A stretch of 64,000 nt of DNA from Palsa-504 sp963834685 (GCA_963834685.1 CAWICW010000003.1:81579-145578), one strand, 5' to 3'. Positions 32,695 to 41,266 are shown, numbered from the stretch's first letter. Notes: generated from the letters alone by a model not told the origin. Numbers and translations are program-made.

Positions 32695-32997
32695 ATGTGG
32701 ATCAATGACTGGACCACACGCGCCGCATGCAAGGGAACCGACCCTGACGAGCTGTTCGTCCAGGGCGCGGCGCAGAATCGCGCCAAGCTGATCTGCCGGG
32801 GCTGCCCGGTTCGCACGGAGTGCCTTGCGGACGCGCTCGACAACGGAATCGAGTTCGGTGTCTGGGGTGGGATGACCGAGCGGGAGCGGCGTGCGCTCCT
32901 GCGCCGGCGGCCCGAAGTAACCTCGTGGCGCGAACTGCTCGAGCGGGCACGTGACGAGTACGAGCGGCAGTCCATCGACGAGCTCGTGGCCAGCTGA
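32695..32997 (+). CDS. wblA: WhiB-family iron-sulfur regulator (WblA/WhiB4 type)
   Basis: The 100-residue protein has the four cluster ligands C12, C34, C37 and C43 (CX2CX5C) and the turn motif GVWGGMT, and ends with a basic/acidic helical tail. The ATG at 32695 follows AGAGGAG; the longer frame from 32413 is not supported. Synteny (ponA on one side, two ArsA genes on the other) identifies the WblA/WhiB4 group. That group responds to oxygen and NO through its [4Fe-4S] cluster and controls development, antibiotic and antioxidant genes. It is divergent from ponA. Confidence 0.92.
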   Translation: MWINDWTTRAACKGTDPDELFVQGAAQNRAKLICRGCPVRTECLADALDNGIEFGVWGGMTERERRALLRRRPEVTSWRELLERARDEYERQSIDELVAS

Positions 32998-33141
32998 TCA
33001 GCGCCGCTGGCCAGCCGGCTGGCCAACCCCGCGGCCAGCCCGTCCACTGGCAAACCCAGCCAGCTGACGCCGCCGTCGGCCCGGGCCCGACCCGGCGGGG
33101 GTCTGGAACAGGCCAGGCTTTCCGTCTGGCCTGCCCCAGGC

Positions 33142-34305
33142 TCAGGGACTCTGCTGGGACAGGATTGTCCCGATCACCCGCAGCCCGTCCAGGTCGTGGA
33201 CGTCTTCTGGCTGCGCGACGACCTCGGCGACCGGGATGGCCGGATGGGCCGAGGTGAAGTGCTCGGCCAGCCGGCGTTCCCGCTTACCGAGGTTCATCCG
33301 TTCGGCGTGCATCCGCAGTACCGCTGCCGCCAGGCCGTAGCGCGGCCCGGAGCCGTCCGGCCCGTCCGGCTGGTCGTGCAGCTCCAGGGCCTCGGCGGCG
33401 GCCAGGCTCCGGGCGGCGCTCAGCCGGGCGGCGGGCGAGACGTGCACCCGGTTCAGGATGAGCCCGGCCAGCGGCATGCGCTCGGTGTCGAGGCGCTCGA
33501 CGAAGTACGAGGCCTCACGCAGCGCGTCCGGTTCCGGCCCGGCCACGACCAAGAACGCTGTGCCCGGCGCCTGCAGCAGCCGGTAGGTCCATTCGGCGCG
33601 CTCGCGGAAGCCGCCGAACATGGTGTCAAACGCGGTGACGAACGTCTGCGCGTCCTTGAGCACCTGCGCGCCCAGGATCTTGGTCAGCGCGCTGGTCATC
33701 ATGGCGAACCCGGCGTTCAGCACCTTCATGTACGACATCCCGGCCCTGGCCGGGACGGTCAGCAGCCGGATCAGCCGGCCGTCGAGGAACCGGCCGAGCC
33801 GCTCCGGCGCGTCGAGGAAGTCGAGCGCGGACCGGCTGGGCGGGGTATCCACCACGATGAGGTCCCACTCCTCGGCGTGCCGGAGCTGGCCGAGCTTCTC
33901 CATGGCCATGTACTCCTGCGTCCCGGCGAAGCTCGAGGACAGCGACTGGTAGAACGGGTTGGCCAGGATCTGCGCGGCGCGGTCCGGGTCGGCGTGCGCC
34001 TCGACGATCTCGTCGAACGTCCGCTTCATGTCGAGCATCATCGCGTGCAGGCTGCCGCCGCTGGCGGTGTCGACGCCGTCCACCTGCCGCGGGGTGTTGT
34101 CCAGGGAGGTCAGGCCCATCGACTGGGCCAGCCGCCGGGCCGGGTCGACGGTCAGTACGCAGGCCTGCCGGCCGCGTTCGGCGGCACGCAGGCCGATCGC
34201 GGCCGCAGCCGTGGTCTTGCCCACGCCGCCGGATCCGCAGCAGACGATGATCCGCGTCCGCCGGTCATCGATGATCCGGTCCATGTCCAGCTTGACCGCG
34301 CTCAT
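33142..34305 (-). CDS. ArsA/Get3-family ATPase, second of the pair
   Basis: The 387-residue deviant-Walker ATPase has the P-loop GSGGVGKTT (about 24-32), DTPP switch II (IVVDTPPSRSALDF) and an A-loop LILNRV. It lacks the arsenite cysteines of true ArsA. Orthologues (Mycobacterium Rv3679/Rv3680 pair) form a complex that binds metabolites and affects cell-envelope tolerance. It is the last gene of the arsA operon; its ATG overlaps the stop of a small repeat ORF (ATGA). Confidence 0.87.
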   Translation of the reverse strand: MSAVKLDMDRIIDDRRTRIIVCCGSGGVGKTTAAAAIGLRAAERGRQACVLTVDPARRLAQSMGLTSLDNTPRQVDGVDTASGGSLHAMMLDMKRTFDEIVEAHADPDRAAQILANPFYQSLSSSFAGTQEYMAMEKLGQLRHAEEWDLIVVDTPPSRSALDFLDAPERLGRFLDGRLIRLLTVPARAGMSYMKVLNAGFAMMTSALTKILGAQVLKDAQTFVTAFDTMFGGFRERAEWTYRLLQAPGTAFLVVAGPEPDALREASYFVERLDTERMPLAGLILNRVHVSPAARLSAARSLAAAEALELHDQPDGPDGSGPRYGLAAAVLRMHAERMNLGKRERRLAEHFTSAHPAIPVAEVVAQPEDVHDLDGLRVIGTILSQQSP

Positions 34306-34535
34306 GCTGTGTCTCCCGCTCGCCTACGGGGCCCCGCCCGCCTCCCCATTTCCCCTTCACTGCGTCGCCTTGCTGGTCTGGCCGCCTGTGGCGGCGGGGC
34401 TGGTCTGGCCGCCTGTGGCGGCGGGGCTGGTCTGGCCGCCTGTGGCGGCGGGGCTGGTCTGGCCGCCTGTGGCGGCGGGCCCTCGTCGCTTCGCTCCTCA
34501 GTCCAGGCGCCGCCGCGCCCCTCCGGCTCGCTCAT
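34302..34535 (-). CDS. Pro/Ala-rich repeat protein (77 aa) coupled between the two ArsA genes
   Basis: This frame exactly fills the gap between the two ArsA genes. Its ATG overlaps the upstream ArsA stop (ATGA) and its own TGA overlaps the downstream ArsA ATG (ATGA). The product has an acidic/polar start, four P-P-P-Q-A-A-R-P-A nonapeptides and a basic tail (RRRSEGEMGRRAGPRRRAG). It may be a real coupling peptide, or simply a frame that keeps ribosomes moving between the two ATPase cistrons. I recognise no family. Confidence 0.5.
   Translation of the reverse strand: MSEPEGRGGAWTEERSDEGPPPQAARPAPPPQAARPAPPPQAARPAPPPQAARPARRRSEGEMGRRAGPRRRAGDTA
34372..34479 (-). repeat. Four exact 27-bp tandem repeats
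   Basis: The unit (GCTGGTCTGGCCGCCTGTGG then CGGCGGG on the plus strand) occurs four times head to tail. It encodes one nonapeptide per unit on the minus strand. The near-identity of units suggests recent expansion by slippage. Confidence 0.9.
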
Positions 34536-35554
34536 GCCGCCCCCTGCTCCCTGAGCCTGGCGGCCAGCTGGTAAAGGCCGGCCAGGTCGATTCCGTCCGG
34601 GATCATCGGCAGCTCGTAGTGCGGGAGCCCCGCGGTCAGCACCTCGTCCCGCTCCCGGTTCTGCTGGGCAATCTGCAGGGCGTGCTCTCTCAGCTCGGTC
34701 ATGAGCTCGGCGGCCAGGCCGTGATTGTCGCTGATCCCGGCGGCCTTCAGGCCGACGACGAGCTCGGCTACGTCCAGGGTTCCGCTGGCCGCCGCGGCCA
34801 GGTCGGCGGCGTCGAGTACGGCCGGACGGGCCATGTTGATGATGATGCCGCCGGGCCGGATGGCGCCCTCGGTCAGCTCCTGCAGTTCCGCGATGCCGTC
34901 CAGGGTCTCCTGGACCGGCATCTCCTCCAGCGTGGTGACGAAGTGCACCACGGTCTGCGGTGACCGGATCACCTTGGCCACGGTGTCCGCGTGCGTCTTG
35001 ACCGGGCCGACCTTGGCCAGGCCGGAGACCTCCGTGCTCACGTTGAGGAACCGGCCGATCCGGCCGGTCGGCGGGGCGTCCATGACTACGGCGTGATACA
35101 GGTGGCCGCTGTTCCGGCCGTCGACCCGCCGCCGGGTCGCTTCGGTGGCCTTCCCGGTGACCAGCACGTCAGCCAGGCCGGGGGCGATCGTGGTCGCGAA
35201 ATCGACCACGCCGAGCCGGGACAGGGTCCGCCCGGCGCGGCGCATGTTGTAGAACATCTCCAGGTAGTCCAGCAGGGCGCCTTCCGGATCCACCGCGAGC
35301 GCGTACACGTCCCCGCCCTCGCCCCCCAGGGCGCCCAGGCCGAGCGCGACCTTGCGTTCCTCGTACGGCAGCGGCGGGCAGTCGAACAGCCGGGCGATGC
35401 CCTGCCTGCCCTCGACCTCGATGAGCAGGACGCGGCGGCCGGCCCTGGCCAGGGCCAGCGCCAAGGCCGCCGACACCGTGGTCTTGCCCGTGCCGCCCTT
35501 GCCCGTGACCACGTGCAGCCGCACGCCGTCCCAGTCGGTATCCCTGGTGGTCAT
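34532..35554 (-). CDS. ArsA/Get3-family ATPase, first of the pair
   Basis: The 340-residue protein has the deviant P-loop VTGKGGTGKTT (about 16-26), switch II VVMDAPPTGRIGRF and IIINMARP. It is the partner of the downstream ArsA-like ATPase; such pairs are conserved next to whiB4/wblA and crp. There are no membrane segments. The start is ATG 35554, divergent from the slipin gene. Translation is coupled to the repeat ORF that follows. Confidence 0.87.
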   Translation of the reverse strand: MTTRDTDWDGVRLHVVTGKGGTGKTTVSAALALALARAGRRVLLIEVEGRQGIARLFDCPPLPYEERKVALGLGALGGEGGDVYALAVDPEGALLDYLEMFYNMRRAGRTLSRLGVVDFATTIAPGLADVLVTGKATEATRRRVDGRNSGHLYHAVVMDAPPTGRIGRFLNVSTEVSGLAKVGPVKTHADTVAKVIRSPQTVVHFVTTLEEMPVQETLDGIAELQELTEGAIRPGGIIINMARPAVLDAADLAAAASGTLDVAELVVGLKAAGISDNHGLAAELMTELREHALQIAQQNRERDEVLTAGLPHYELPMIPDGIDLAGLYQLAARLREQGAA

Positions 35555-35704
35555 CCCTGTGCTGCCTCCGGTAGGTTCCTTCCATCGGAGGCTATCTCCG
35601 CGCGGAGACCTTATGGTTCGGTGTCGCTCGCCGGTTCTGCCTACCGCGAACTGGCGCGTGGTCAGTTAGTCACTACGCTGGGTCTAGGAAGAGAGGTGAT
35701 CCCG

Positions 35705-36673
35705 GTGGGTGTAGTAGTGGCTGTCATCGTGATCGTGGTCCTGATCGGCCTGATCGCTGCCGCGCGCTCCTTCAGGGTCGTTCAGCAATACGAGAAAGGC
35801 ATCATCTACCGGTTCGGGCGCGTTCTGCCCGAGATCCGCGGCCCCGGGCTGGCCCTCATCCGGCCGGTCGGGGACCGGATGCAGAAGGTCAACATGCAGA
35901 TCGTGGCCATGGCGGTGCCCGCTCAGGAGGGCATCACCCGGGACAACGTGAGCGTCCGGGTCGACGCGGTGGTGTACTTCCGCGTGGTGGACCCGATCAA
36001 GGCCACCGTGAACGTGCAGAACTACATGTTCGCCATCTCGCAGCAGGCGCAGACCTCGCTGCGGTCGATCATCGGCCAGTCCGAGATGGACCAGCTGCTG
36101 GCCGAGCGGGAAACGGTGAACCGGGAGCTGCGCCGGATCATCGACGAGCCGACCGAAGGCCCGTGGGGCATCAGGGTCGAGCGCGTCGAGATCAAGGACG
36201 TGTCGCTGCCCGATGCCATGAAGCGGTCCATGTCGCGGCAGGCCGAGGCCGAGCGGGAACGCCGGGCCCGTATCATCACCGCCGACGGTGAGTACCAGGC
36301 CTCCAAGCGGCTGGCCGCCGCCGCCAACGTGATGGCGCGCGACCCGGCCGCGCTGCAGCTGCGCCTGCTGCAGACCGTGGTCGAGGTGGCCGGCGAGCGG
36401 AACAGCACGCTGGTCATGCCCGTCCCGGTCGAGCTGCTGAGGTTCTTCGAGAAGATGGCCCCCGGCCCGCCCGCGCCGCCGCCCGAGCCGATCGAGGACC
36501 TCGATGACCTCGGTGACGCCGAGGTGGCGGCCGCGGAGGCGGCCATCTCCAACGTCCACGTGCCCGAGCTCCCGGAGTCGTCGATCCCGCCGGTGCCCGA
36601 GGTGACCGAGGGCGCGCCGCCCGAGATCCGGGAAGTCACGGCCCCTGATCTGGCTGCTCAGGAGCAGGCGTAA
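35705..36673 (+). CDS. Slipin / stomatin-like SPFH protein
   Basis: The 322-residue protein starts with one membrane helix (VVVAVIVIVVLIGLIAAAR). An SPFH/band-7 domain follows (VVQQYEKGIIYRFGRVL, RDNVSVRVDAVVYFRV, coiled-coil MKRSMSRQAEAERERRARI). The Pro/Glu-rich C-terminus (about 255-322) is longer than in archaeal slipins. Slipins scaffold membrane microdomains and often pair with an NfeD protease, which is absent here. GTG 35705 is preferred (GAGAGG eight bases upstream); GTG 35696 is the alternative. Confidence 0.87.
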   Translation: MGVVVAVIVIVVLIGLIAAARSFRVVQQYEKGIIYRFGRVLPEIRGPGLALIRPVGDRMQKVNMQIVAMAVPAQEGITRDNVSVRVDAVVYFRVVDPIKATVNVQNYMFAISQQAQTSLRSIIGQSEMDQLLAERETVNRELRRIIDEPTEGPWGIRVERVEIKDVSLPDAMKRSMSRQAEAERERRARIITADGEYQASKRLAAAANVMARDPAALQLRLLQTVVEVAGERNSTLVMPVPVELLRFFEKMAPGPPAPPPEPIEDLDDLGDAEVAAAEAAISNVHVPELPESSIPPVPEVTEGAPPEIREVTAPDLAAQEQA

Positions 36674-36682
36674 GGTCGGTCC

Positions 36683-36838
36683 ATGCCAAAGTGGGAGTAC
36701 GCGACGGTGCCGTTGCTCGTGCATGCGACCAAGCAGATCCTCGACAACTGGGGTGACGACGGATGGGAGCTGGTCGCGGTGATACCCGGGCCCAACTCCG
36801 AGCAGCTGGTCGCCTACATGAAGCGAGCGAAGTCATGA
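36683..36838 (+). CDS. DUF4177 domain-containing small protein (51 aa)
   Basis: The short gene, easily missed, encodes a 51-residue protein starting MPKWEYATVPLL and containing NWGDDGWELVAVIPGP, the DUF4177 signature. Its stop overlaps the RidA start (ATGA). In mycobacteria a small gene lies at the same place between the ArsA and RidA genes. The function is unknown. Confidence 0.88.
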   Translation: MPKWEYATVPLLVHATKQILDNWGDDGWELVAVIPGPNSEQLVAYMKRAKS

Positions 36839-37299
36839 GCAGCGCGGCCGAGCAACTGGCCGCACTCGGGCTGACGCTGCCGCCGGTAACAGCCCCGGTG
36901 GCCGCGTATGTACCCGCCGTGCGGACCGGCTCCTACGTGTACGTCTCGGGTCAGTTGCCGGTGGTGGACGGGAAACTGCCCGCCACCGGCAAGGTGGGCG
37001 AGGCGGTCAGCGCCCAGGACGCGGCGGGCATGGCCCGGACCTGTGCCCTGAACGCCCTGGCCGCCGCCGCGGATGCGGCCGGCGGCCTGGACGCCATCGT
37101 CCGCATCGTGAAGGTCCTCGGGTTCGTGGCCAGCGCGCCGGGGTTCAACGCCCAGCCGCAGGTGGTGAACGGGGCCAGCGAGCTGTTGATCGAGGTGTTC
37201 GGCGAGGCCGGGCGGCACGCCCGCAGCGCGGTCGGGGTGGCCGAGCTGCCGCTGGACGCGCCGGTCGAGGTCGAGCTGATCGCCGAAGTCCGCGACTGA
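36835..37299 (+). CDS. RidA family protein (enamine/imine deaminase-like)
   Basis: The 154-residue protein starts MSSAAEQLAALGLTLPP and has the YjgF/RidA core with GSYVYVSGQLPVVDGKL and the C-terminal RSAVGVAELPLDAPVEVE. RidA proteins hydrolyse reactive enamines from PLP enzymes, using a conserved arginine; R149-type position corresponds to the RSAVGV arginine. This is the longer actinobacterial subgroup found beside ArsA and Crp genes. The ATG is coupled to DUF4177. Confidence 0.88.
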   Translation: MSSAAEQLAALGLTLPPVTAPVAAYVPAVRTGSYVYVSGQLPVVDGKLPATGKVGEAVSAQDAAGMARTCALNALAAAADAAGGLDAIVRIVKVLGFVASAPGFNAQPQVVNGASELLIEVFGEAGRHARSAVGVAELPLDAPVEVELIAEVRD

Positions 37300-37302
37300 G
37301 CG

Positions 37303-38187
37303 GTGCCGATGGACGAAGGCCGGGCGCGCTCCCGGGTCCGCGTGCCGCGCGGAATGGCTGACCGGGCGCGTGAGTTCGCCGCGGCCGGGCTGCAGCCCGC
37401 GGTGCCGCGCGACGCCGCGACAGTGATCCTGGTCCGCCGGGACGCGGGGACGGACGGAGTCGCCGGGGTCGAGGTCTACCTGCTGCGGCGGACCAAGGCG
37501 CTGGAGTTCGCCCCGGGGGCCTGCGTGTTTCCCGGCGGATCGGTGGACGAGCGCGACGCCGATCCGGCCATCGCCGAAACCGGCTGGGCCGGGCCGCCGC
37601 CGGCCGCTTTCGGCCACCTGCTCGGCGTCCCGGCCGAACGCGCCCGCGCCCTGGTCTGCGCGGCGGTCAGGGAGACGTTCGAGGAGTCCGGCGTGCTGCT
37701 GGCCGGGCCTTCGCCGGCCGAGCTGGTGCCGGACCGCGCGGACCTGGCCCAGGACCGGCGTGCGCTGCTCGACGGGTCACTGTCGCTGGGCGAGCTGCTC
37801 GCCCAGCGGGGCCTGCTGCTGCGGGCCGACCTGCTGACGCCGTGGGCCCGCTGGATCACGCCCGAGGTCTCGCCCCGCCGCTTCGACACCTGGTTCTTCG
37901 CCGCCGCGCTGCCGCCCGGGCAGCTGGCCGGGCTGACGGCCACGGGACCCGGCGAGTCGGACTCGGGCACGTGGTGGCGGCCGTCCGCGGCGCTGGAGGC
38001 GGCCCGGGCCGGCCAGATCACGTTGCTGCCGCCGACGGCCGTGACGCTGGCCGAGCTCGCGGCCTACCAGGACGTCGAGGGCATCTTGGCCGAGCGCCGG
38101 ATGATCACCCCGCTGCTGCCCGAGGTGGTCGTCGAGGACGAGCGGGCGTGGCTGGCCATGCCCCAGGCCACCGAGTACCCCCTGTGA
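37303..38187 (+). CDS. NUDIX hydrolase (NUDT19-like, split box)
   Basis: The 294-residue protein begins the Nudix box at VFPGGSVDERD (75-85) and finishes it at AAVRETFEESGVLL (120-133). About 40 residues are inserted between the halves, as in the NUDT19/RP2 subgroup that hydrolyses CoA and related compounds. The substrate here is unproven. It starts with GTG 37303, four bases after ridA (ATG 37309 is an alternative), and overlaps the metallo-beta-lactamase gene by 4 bp. Confidence 0.82.
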   Translation: MPMDEGRARSRVRVPRGMADRAREFAAAGLQPAVPRDAATVILVRRDAGTDGVAGVEVYLLRRTKALEFAPGACVFPGGSVDERDADPAIAETGWAGPPPAAFGHLLGVPAERARALVCAAVRETFEESGVLLAGPSPAELVPDRADLAQDRRALLDGSLSLGELLAQRGLLLRADLLTPWARWITPEVSPRRFDTWFFAAALPPGQLAGLTATGPGESDSGTWWRPSAALEAARAGQITLLPPTAVTLAELAAYQDVEGILAERRMITPLLPEVVVEDERAWLAMPQATEYPL

Positions 38188-38984
38188 CAAACGACACGGT
38201 GAGCATCGACGGCTTCCGGACCCCGAGGGCGACGTGCCTGCTGGCGCCCAATCCCTCGCCCATGACCCTGGACGGCACCAACACCTGGGTCATCGCCGAG
38301 CCGGGCTCGCCGTCGGCGGTGGTGGTCGACCCCGGGCCCGAGGACGAGGGTCACCTGCGCCGGGTGCTCGCGCAGGCCGTCGCGGGCGACCGGCGGATCG
38401 CGCGCATCCTGCTGACGCACGGGCATCTCGATCACTCCGCCGGCGCGGCCCGCCTCGCCGAGCTGAGCGGGGCGCCGGTCCAGGCCGCCGACCCGGCGGG
38501 CCGGCTCGGCGCCGAGGGCCTCGCCGACGGCGACGTGATCACGGCGGCCGGCTGCGAGCTGCGGGTCGTGGCCACCCCCGGCCACTCCGCGGATTCGGTG
38601 AGCCTGCTGCTGCCCGCGGACGGCGCGCTGCTCACCGGGGACACCGTGCTCGGCCGGGGGACCACGGTCATCGCGCGGGACGGCAACCTGGGCGACTACC
38701 TGCGCTCGCTGGATCAGTTGCGGGCGCTGGCCGAGGCCGCCGAGCTGCGGCTGCTGCTGCCCGGGCACGGGCCGATGCTGGCCGACCCGATCGGGACCCT
38801 GGACTACTACCTCGCGCACCGCGCGGAACGACTGGACCAGGTCCGGTCGGCCCTGGCCGCGGGCGCGAAGACGCCCGCCGAGATCGTGGCCATGATCTAC
38901 ACCGACGTGGACCGCAGCGTCTGGCCCGCCGCGGAGTGGTCGGTCCGGGCCCAGCTGGACTACCTGGCCGAAGCGGAGCCATGA
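38184..38984 (+). CDS. MBL-fold metallohydrolase (LACTB2-like)
   Basis: The 266-residue protein has the metal motif THGHLDH (H79, H81, D83, H84), PGHSADS and GDTVLG for further ligands, and the C-terminal HGP motif (LLLPGHGPML). It ends in a winged-helix-like domain. This layout matches LACTB2/Rv3677c-type hydrolases, which may act on nucleic acid or thioesters. The GTG start overlaps the NUDIX stop (GTGA). It is the last gene of the slipin-to-MBL run and convergent with crp. Confidence 0.88.
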   Translation: MTNDTVSIDGFRTPRATCLLAPNPSPMTLDGTNTWVIAEPGSPSAVVVDPGPEDEGHLRRVLAQAVAGDRRIARILLTHGHLDHSAGAARLAELSGAPVQAADPAGRLGAEGLADGDVITAAGCELRVVATPGHSADSVSLLLPADGALLTGDTVLGRGTTVIARDGNLGDYLRSLDQLRALAEAAELRLLLPGHGPMLADPIGTLDYYLAHRAERLDQVRSALAAGAKTPAEIVAMIYTDVDRSVWPAAEWSVRAQLDYLAEAEP

Positions 38985-39027
38985 TCATGGCCAGAAATGG
39001 CCACATAGCGACCAAAACTGGCCACGA

Positions 39028-39726
39028 TCATGAAAGGGACAGTAACCGGGCGCGCCGGCGCAGCCGCTCGATGTCCAGGATGAGCACCGAGCGCGCGGAG
39101 ATCTGCAGCCAGCCGCGGGCCGCGAAGTCGGCCAGCGCCTTGTTGACCGTCTCCCGGGACGCCCCGACCAGCTGGGCCAGCTCCTCCTGGGTCAGGTCGT
39201 GGTGCACGTGCAGGCCGTCGCGGTCCTGCTCGCCGAACCGCTCGGCCAGGTCCAGCAGGTTCTTCGCCACCCGGCCGGGGACGTCGGTGAAAACGAGGTC
39301 GGCGGTCACGTCGTTGGCTCGCCGCAGCCTCCGGGCCAGGGCCTGCAGCATGTGCATGGAGACTTCGGGCCGTTCCAGCAGCCAGGGGCGGAGCGCGTCG
39401 TGGCCGAGCGCGGCGACCGTGGCGTCGGTGACGGCACTGGCCGATGAGGTCCGCGGCCGCGGGTCGAACAGCGACAGCTCGCCGAACATCTCACCGGGCC
39501 CGAGCACGGTCAGCAGGTTCTCCCGGCCGTCGGTCGCGGCCCGGGTGAGCTTGATCTTGCCGTCGAGCACCACGTACAGCCGGTCTCCGTCCTGCCCTTC
39601 AAGGAAGAGGTGCTCGCCGCGGGACAGCTTGACGTCCGCCATCTGCCGCCGGAGCGCCCGTGCGCTTTCGTCGTCGAGCCCATCGAAAAGCGGTGCCCGC
39701 CTGAGCACAACTTCGGCGTCCTCCAC
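39028..39726 (-). CDS. crp: Crp/Fnr-family transcriptional regulator (Crp)
   Basis: The 232-residue protein has a cNMP-binding domain (LFLEGQDGDRLYVVLDGKIK, FGELSLFDPRPRTS, the phosphate-binding cassette) and a C-terminal HTH (LTQEELAQLVGASRETVNKA). It matches actinobacterial cAMP receptor protein at this locus (Rv3676, SCO3571). The GTG at 39726 follows AAGGAGG on the minus strand. The next gene (rightward) is NlpC/P60, and two CRP-like sites lie in the gap, so autoregulation is likely. Confidence 0.93.
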   Translation of the reverse strand: MEDAEVVLRRAPLFDGLDDESARALRRQMADVKLSRGEHLFLEGQDGDRLYVVLDGKIKLTRAATDGRENLLTVLGPGEMFGELSLFDPRPRTSSASAVTDATVAALGHDALRPWLLERPEVSMHMLQALARRLRRANDVTADLVFTDVPGRVAKNLLDLAERFGEQDRDGLHVHHDLTQEELAQLVGASRETVNKALADFAARGWLQISARSVLILDIERLRRRARLLSLS

Positions 39727-39833
39727 CGATCCTCCTTGCTGGCCGCACGCCCCGGTCATCTCGGCCGGCGGCCTGGCCAGCGGTAGTTTCTAATCTTTGC
39801 TCTTTCAAGTGTCGATCACCAGCCCGAGTGCAA

Positions 39834-39849
39834 TGTGCTCGGGATCACA
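39834..39849 (+). promoter_or_regulatory. CRP-like site 1 (crp-nlpC intergenic)
   Basis: TGTGC-N6-TCACA matches the actinobacterial/enteric CRP consensus TGTGA-N6-TCACA at nine of ten positions. It lies 108 bp upstream of the crp start and 118 bp upstream of the nlpC start. It also forms part of a CCCGAG/CTCGGG hairpin. Confidence 0.6.
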
Positions 39850-39871
39850 CTAAGCCCTCACCGCGCGGCAC

Positions 39872-39887
39872 TGTGACTAACACCACA
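39872..39887 (+). promoter_or_regulatory. CRP-like site 2 (crp-nlpC intergenic)
   Basis: TGTGA-N6-CCACA matches the CRP consensus at nine of ten positions. It lies 38 bp from site 1, between crp and the NlpC/P60 gene. Confidence 0.6.
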
Positions 39888-39966
39888 TTCAAGCATTACG
39901 GTAACTCCGTCACGGAGCCGACTGCTCATCAGGACGAAAGGTGCAAGGTCGCGGGGTGCTGGAGCT

Positions 39967-41232
39967 TTGAGGAATTCGCGCGGGTCGCGCGGGCTGAGGG
40001 ATCGACTCTCCGGCCGGCCCCGGCTGCGAATGGTCATCGCCTGCGGTGTGCTGCTGGTTTTGAGCATCCCGGTCGCGGTGCCGCGCTTTCGGCTGGACGG
40101 CAATCCCAACCCGCCGAGCCAGGCGCAGATCAACGCGGCGGAAAACAAGGTCAAGCAGCAGCAGGCGGCCCTCGGCGCGCAGCAGGGGCGGCTGTCCGCG
40201 GCGAACGCGCAGCTGGCCGCGCTCCAGGTCCAGGCCGAGGTGCTGACCCAGCGTTACGACCAGACCCTGGTCGACGAGCAGCGCGCGGCGGCGGCCTACA
40301 AGGTGACCGAGGCCCGGCTCAAGTACGCCCAGCAGGCCCAGGACGCGAGCCAGCAGCGGCTGGCGCACCTGGCGGCCAGCGAATTCGAGTCCGGCGGCGG
40401 CTTCGGCCCGATGAGCTCCATGCTCGGCAACGCCGACGGCCCGCAGGGCTACCTGAACCAGGTGGGGCTCGGCCAGGTCCTGGCCCAGAACGGCACCGAC
40501 GTGGTGGCCCAGGCCCAGGCGGACGACGTGGTGGCCAGCGCGTTCCGCCAGCAGGCCCGCGACCTGCTGGTGGCCGAGCAGGCGGACCTGAAGGCGGCCA
40601 GCCACCTCAAGCTGGCCGTCCAGGCCGCCGTGGCCCGGCAGCAGGCGTTCGTGCAGGCCAGCCAGGCCAAGCGGAATTCGCTGGCCGGCCGGGTAGCCAG
40701 CGCCCAGGCTCAGGTGGCCGCGCTGAAGTCGGCCCGGCAGGCGGCCCTGGCCGCCGCGGCCGCCGCGGCCGCCGCCAAGGCCGCGGCCGCGGCGGCGGCG
40801 GGCAGCGCGGCGGGCTCCACCACGGCCCCGTCCTGGGCCGGGAGCTCGGGCGCGTCAGCCAGCCAGGGCGACATCGCGGCCAACTGGGCCCTCACCCAGC
40901 TGGGCAAGCCGTACCAGTGGGGCGCGGCCGGGCCGGATACCTACGACTGCTCCGGCCTGACCATGGAGGCCTGGGCCCGCGCGGGCGTCTCGCTCCTGCA
41001 CTACACCGGGTACCAGTGGGAAGAGGGCCCGCACGTGCCGCTGGATCAGCTGCAGCGCGGTGACCTGCTGTTCTACGCCACCAACAACTCAGACCCGGCC
41101 ACCATCCACCACGTCGGGATCTACATCGGCAACGGCATGATGGTCGACGCCCCCTTCACCGGCGCGCTCGTCCGCATCGACAGCATCTACCAGCCCGGCA
41201 CCCCTATCGGCGCGGTCCGCCCGGCCGGCTGA
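39967..41232 (+). CDS. NlpC/P60 peptidoglycan endopeptidase with N-terminal coiled coil
   Basis: The 421-residue secreted protein has an N-terminal hydrophobic helix (23-37) and a long Ala/Gln-rich coiled coil (about 50-265). A poly-Ala linker and a C-terminal NlpC/P60 domain follow. Catalytic Cys328 lies in YDCSGL and His382 in HHVGIYIG; D394 takes the place of the third polar residue. It should cut gamma-D-Glu-DAP bonds, with the coiled coil controlling access as in RipA/FtsX-dependent hydrolases. The start is uncertain: TTG 39967 follows GGAG, but a start further upstream cannot be excluded. CRP-like sites lie upstream. Confidence 0.87.
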   Translation: MRNSRGSRGLRDRLSGRPRLRMVIACGVLLVLSIPVAVPRFRLDGNPNPPSQAQINAAENKVKQQQAALGAQQGRLSAANAQLAALQVQAEVLTQRYDQTLVDEQRAAAAYKVTEARLKYAQQAQDASQQRLAHLAASEFESGGGFGPMSSMLGNADGPQGYLNQVGLGQVLAQNGTDVVAQAQADDVVASAFRQQARDLLVAEQADLKAASHLKLAVQAAVARQQAFVQASQAKRNSLAGRVASAQAQVAALKSARQAALAAAAAAAAAKAAAAAAAGSAAGSTTAPSWAGSSGASASQGDIAANWALTQLGKPYQWGAAGPDTYDCSGLTMEAWARAGVSLLHYTGYQWEEGPHVPLDQLQRGDLLFYATNNSDPATIHHVGIYIGNGMMVDAPFTGALVRIDSIYQPGTPIGAVRPAG

Positions 41233-41266
41233 CCGGCAGCGTCCCCCGGACCGGGAGCGGGCGCCC

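Noticed and set aside
39888..39966. Possible c-di-AMP (ydaO-type) riboswitch upstream of the NlpC/P60 gene
   Set aside because: Such riboswitches are common before actinobacterial cell-wall hydrolase genes, so I looked for the conserved GGGGAACC and AGCTAACCTCG-like elements. They are not present.
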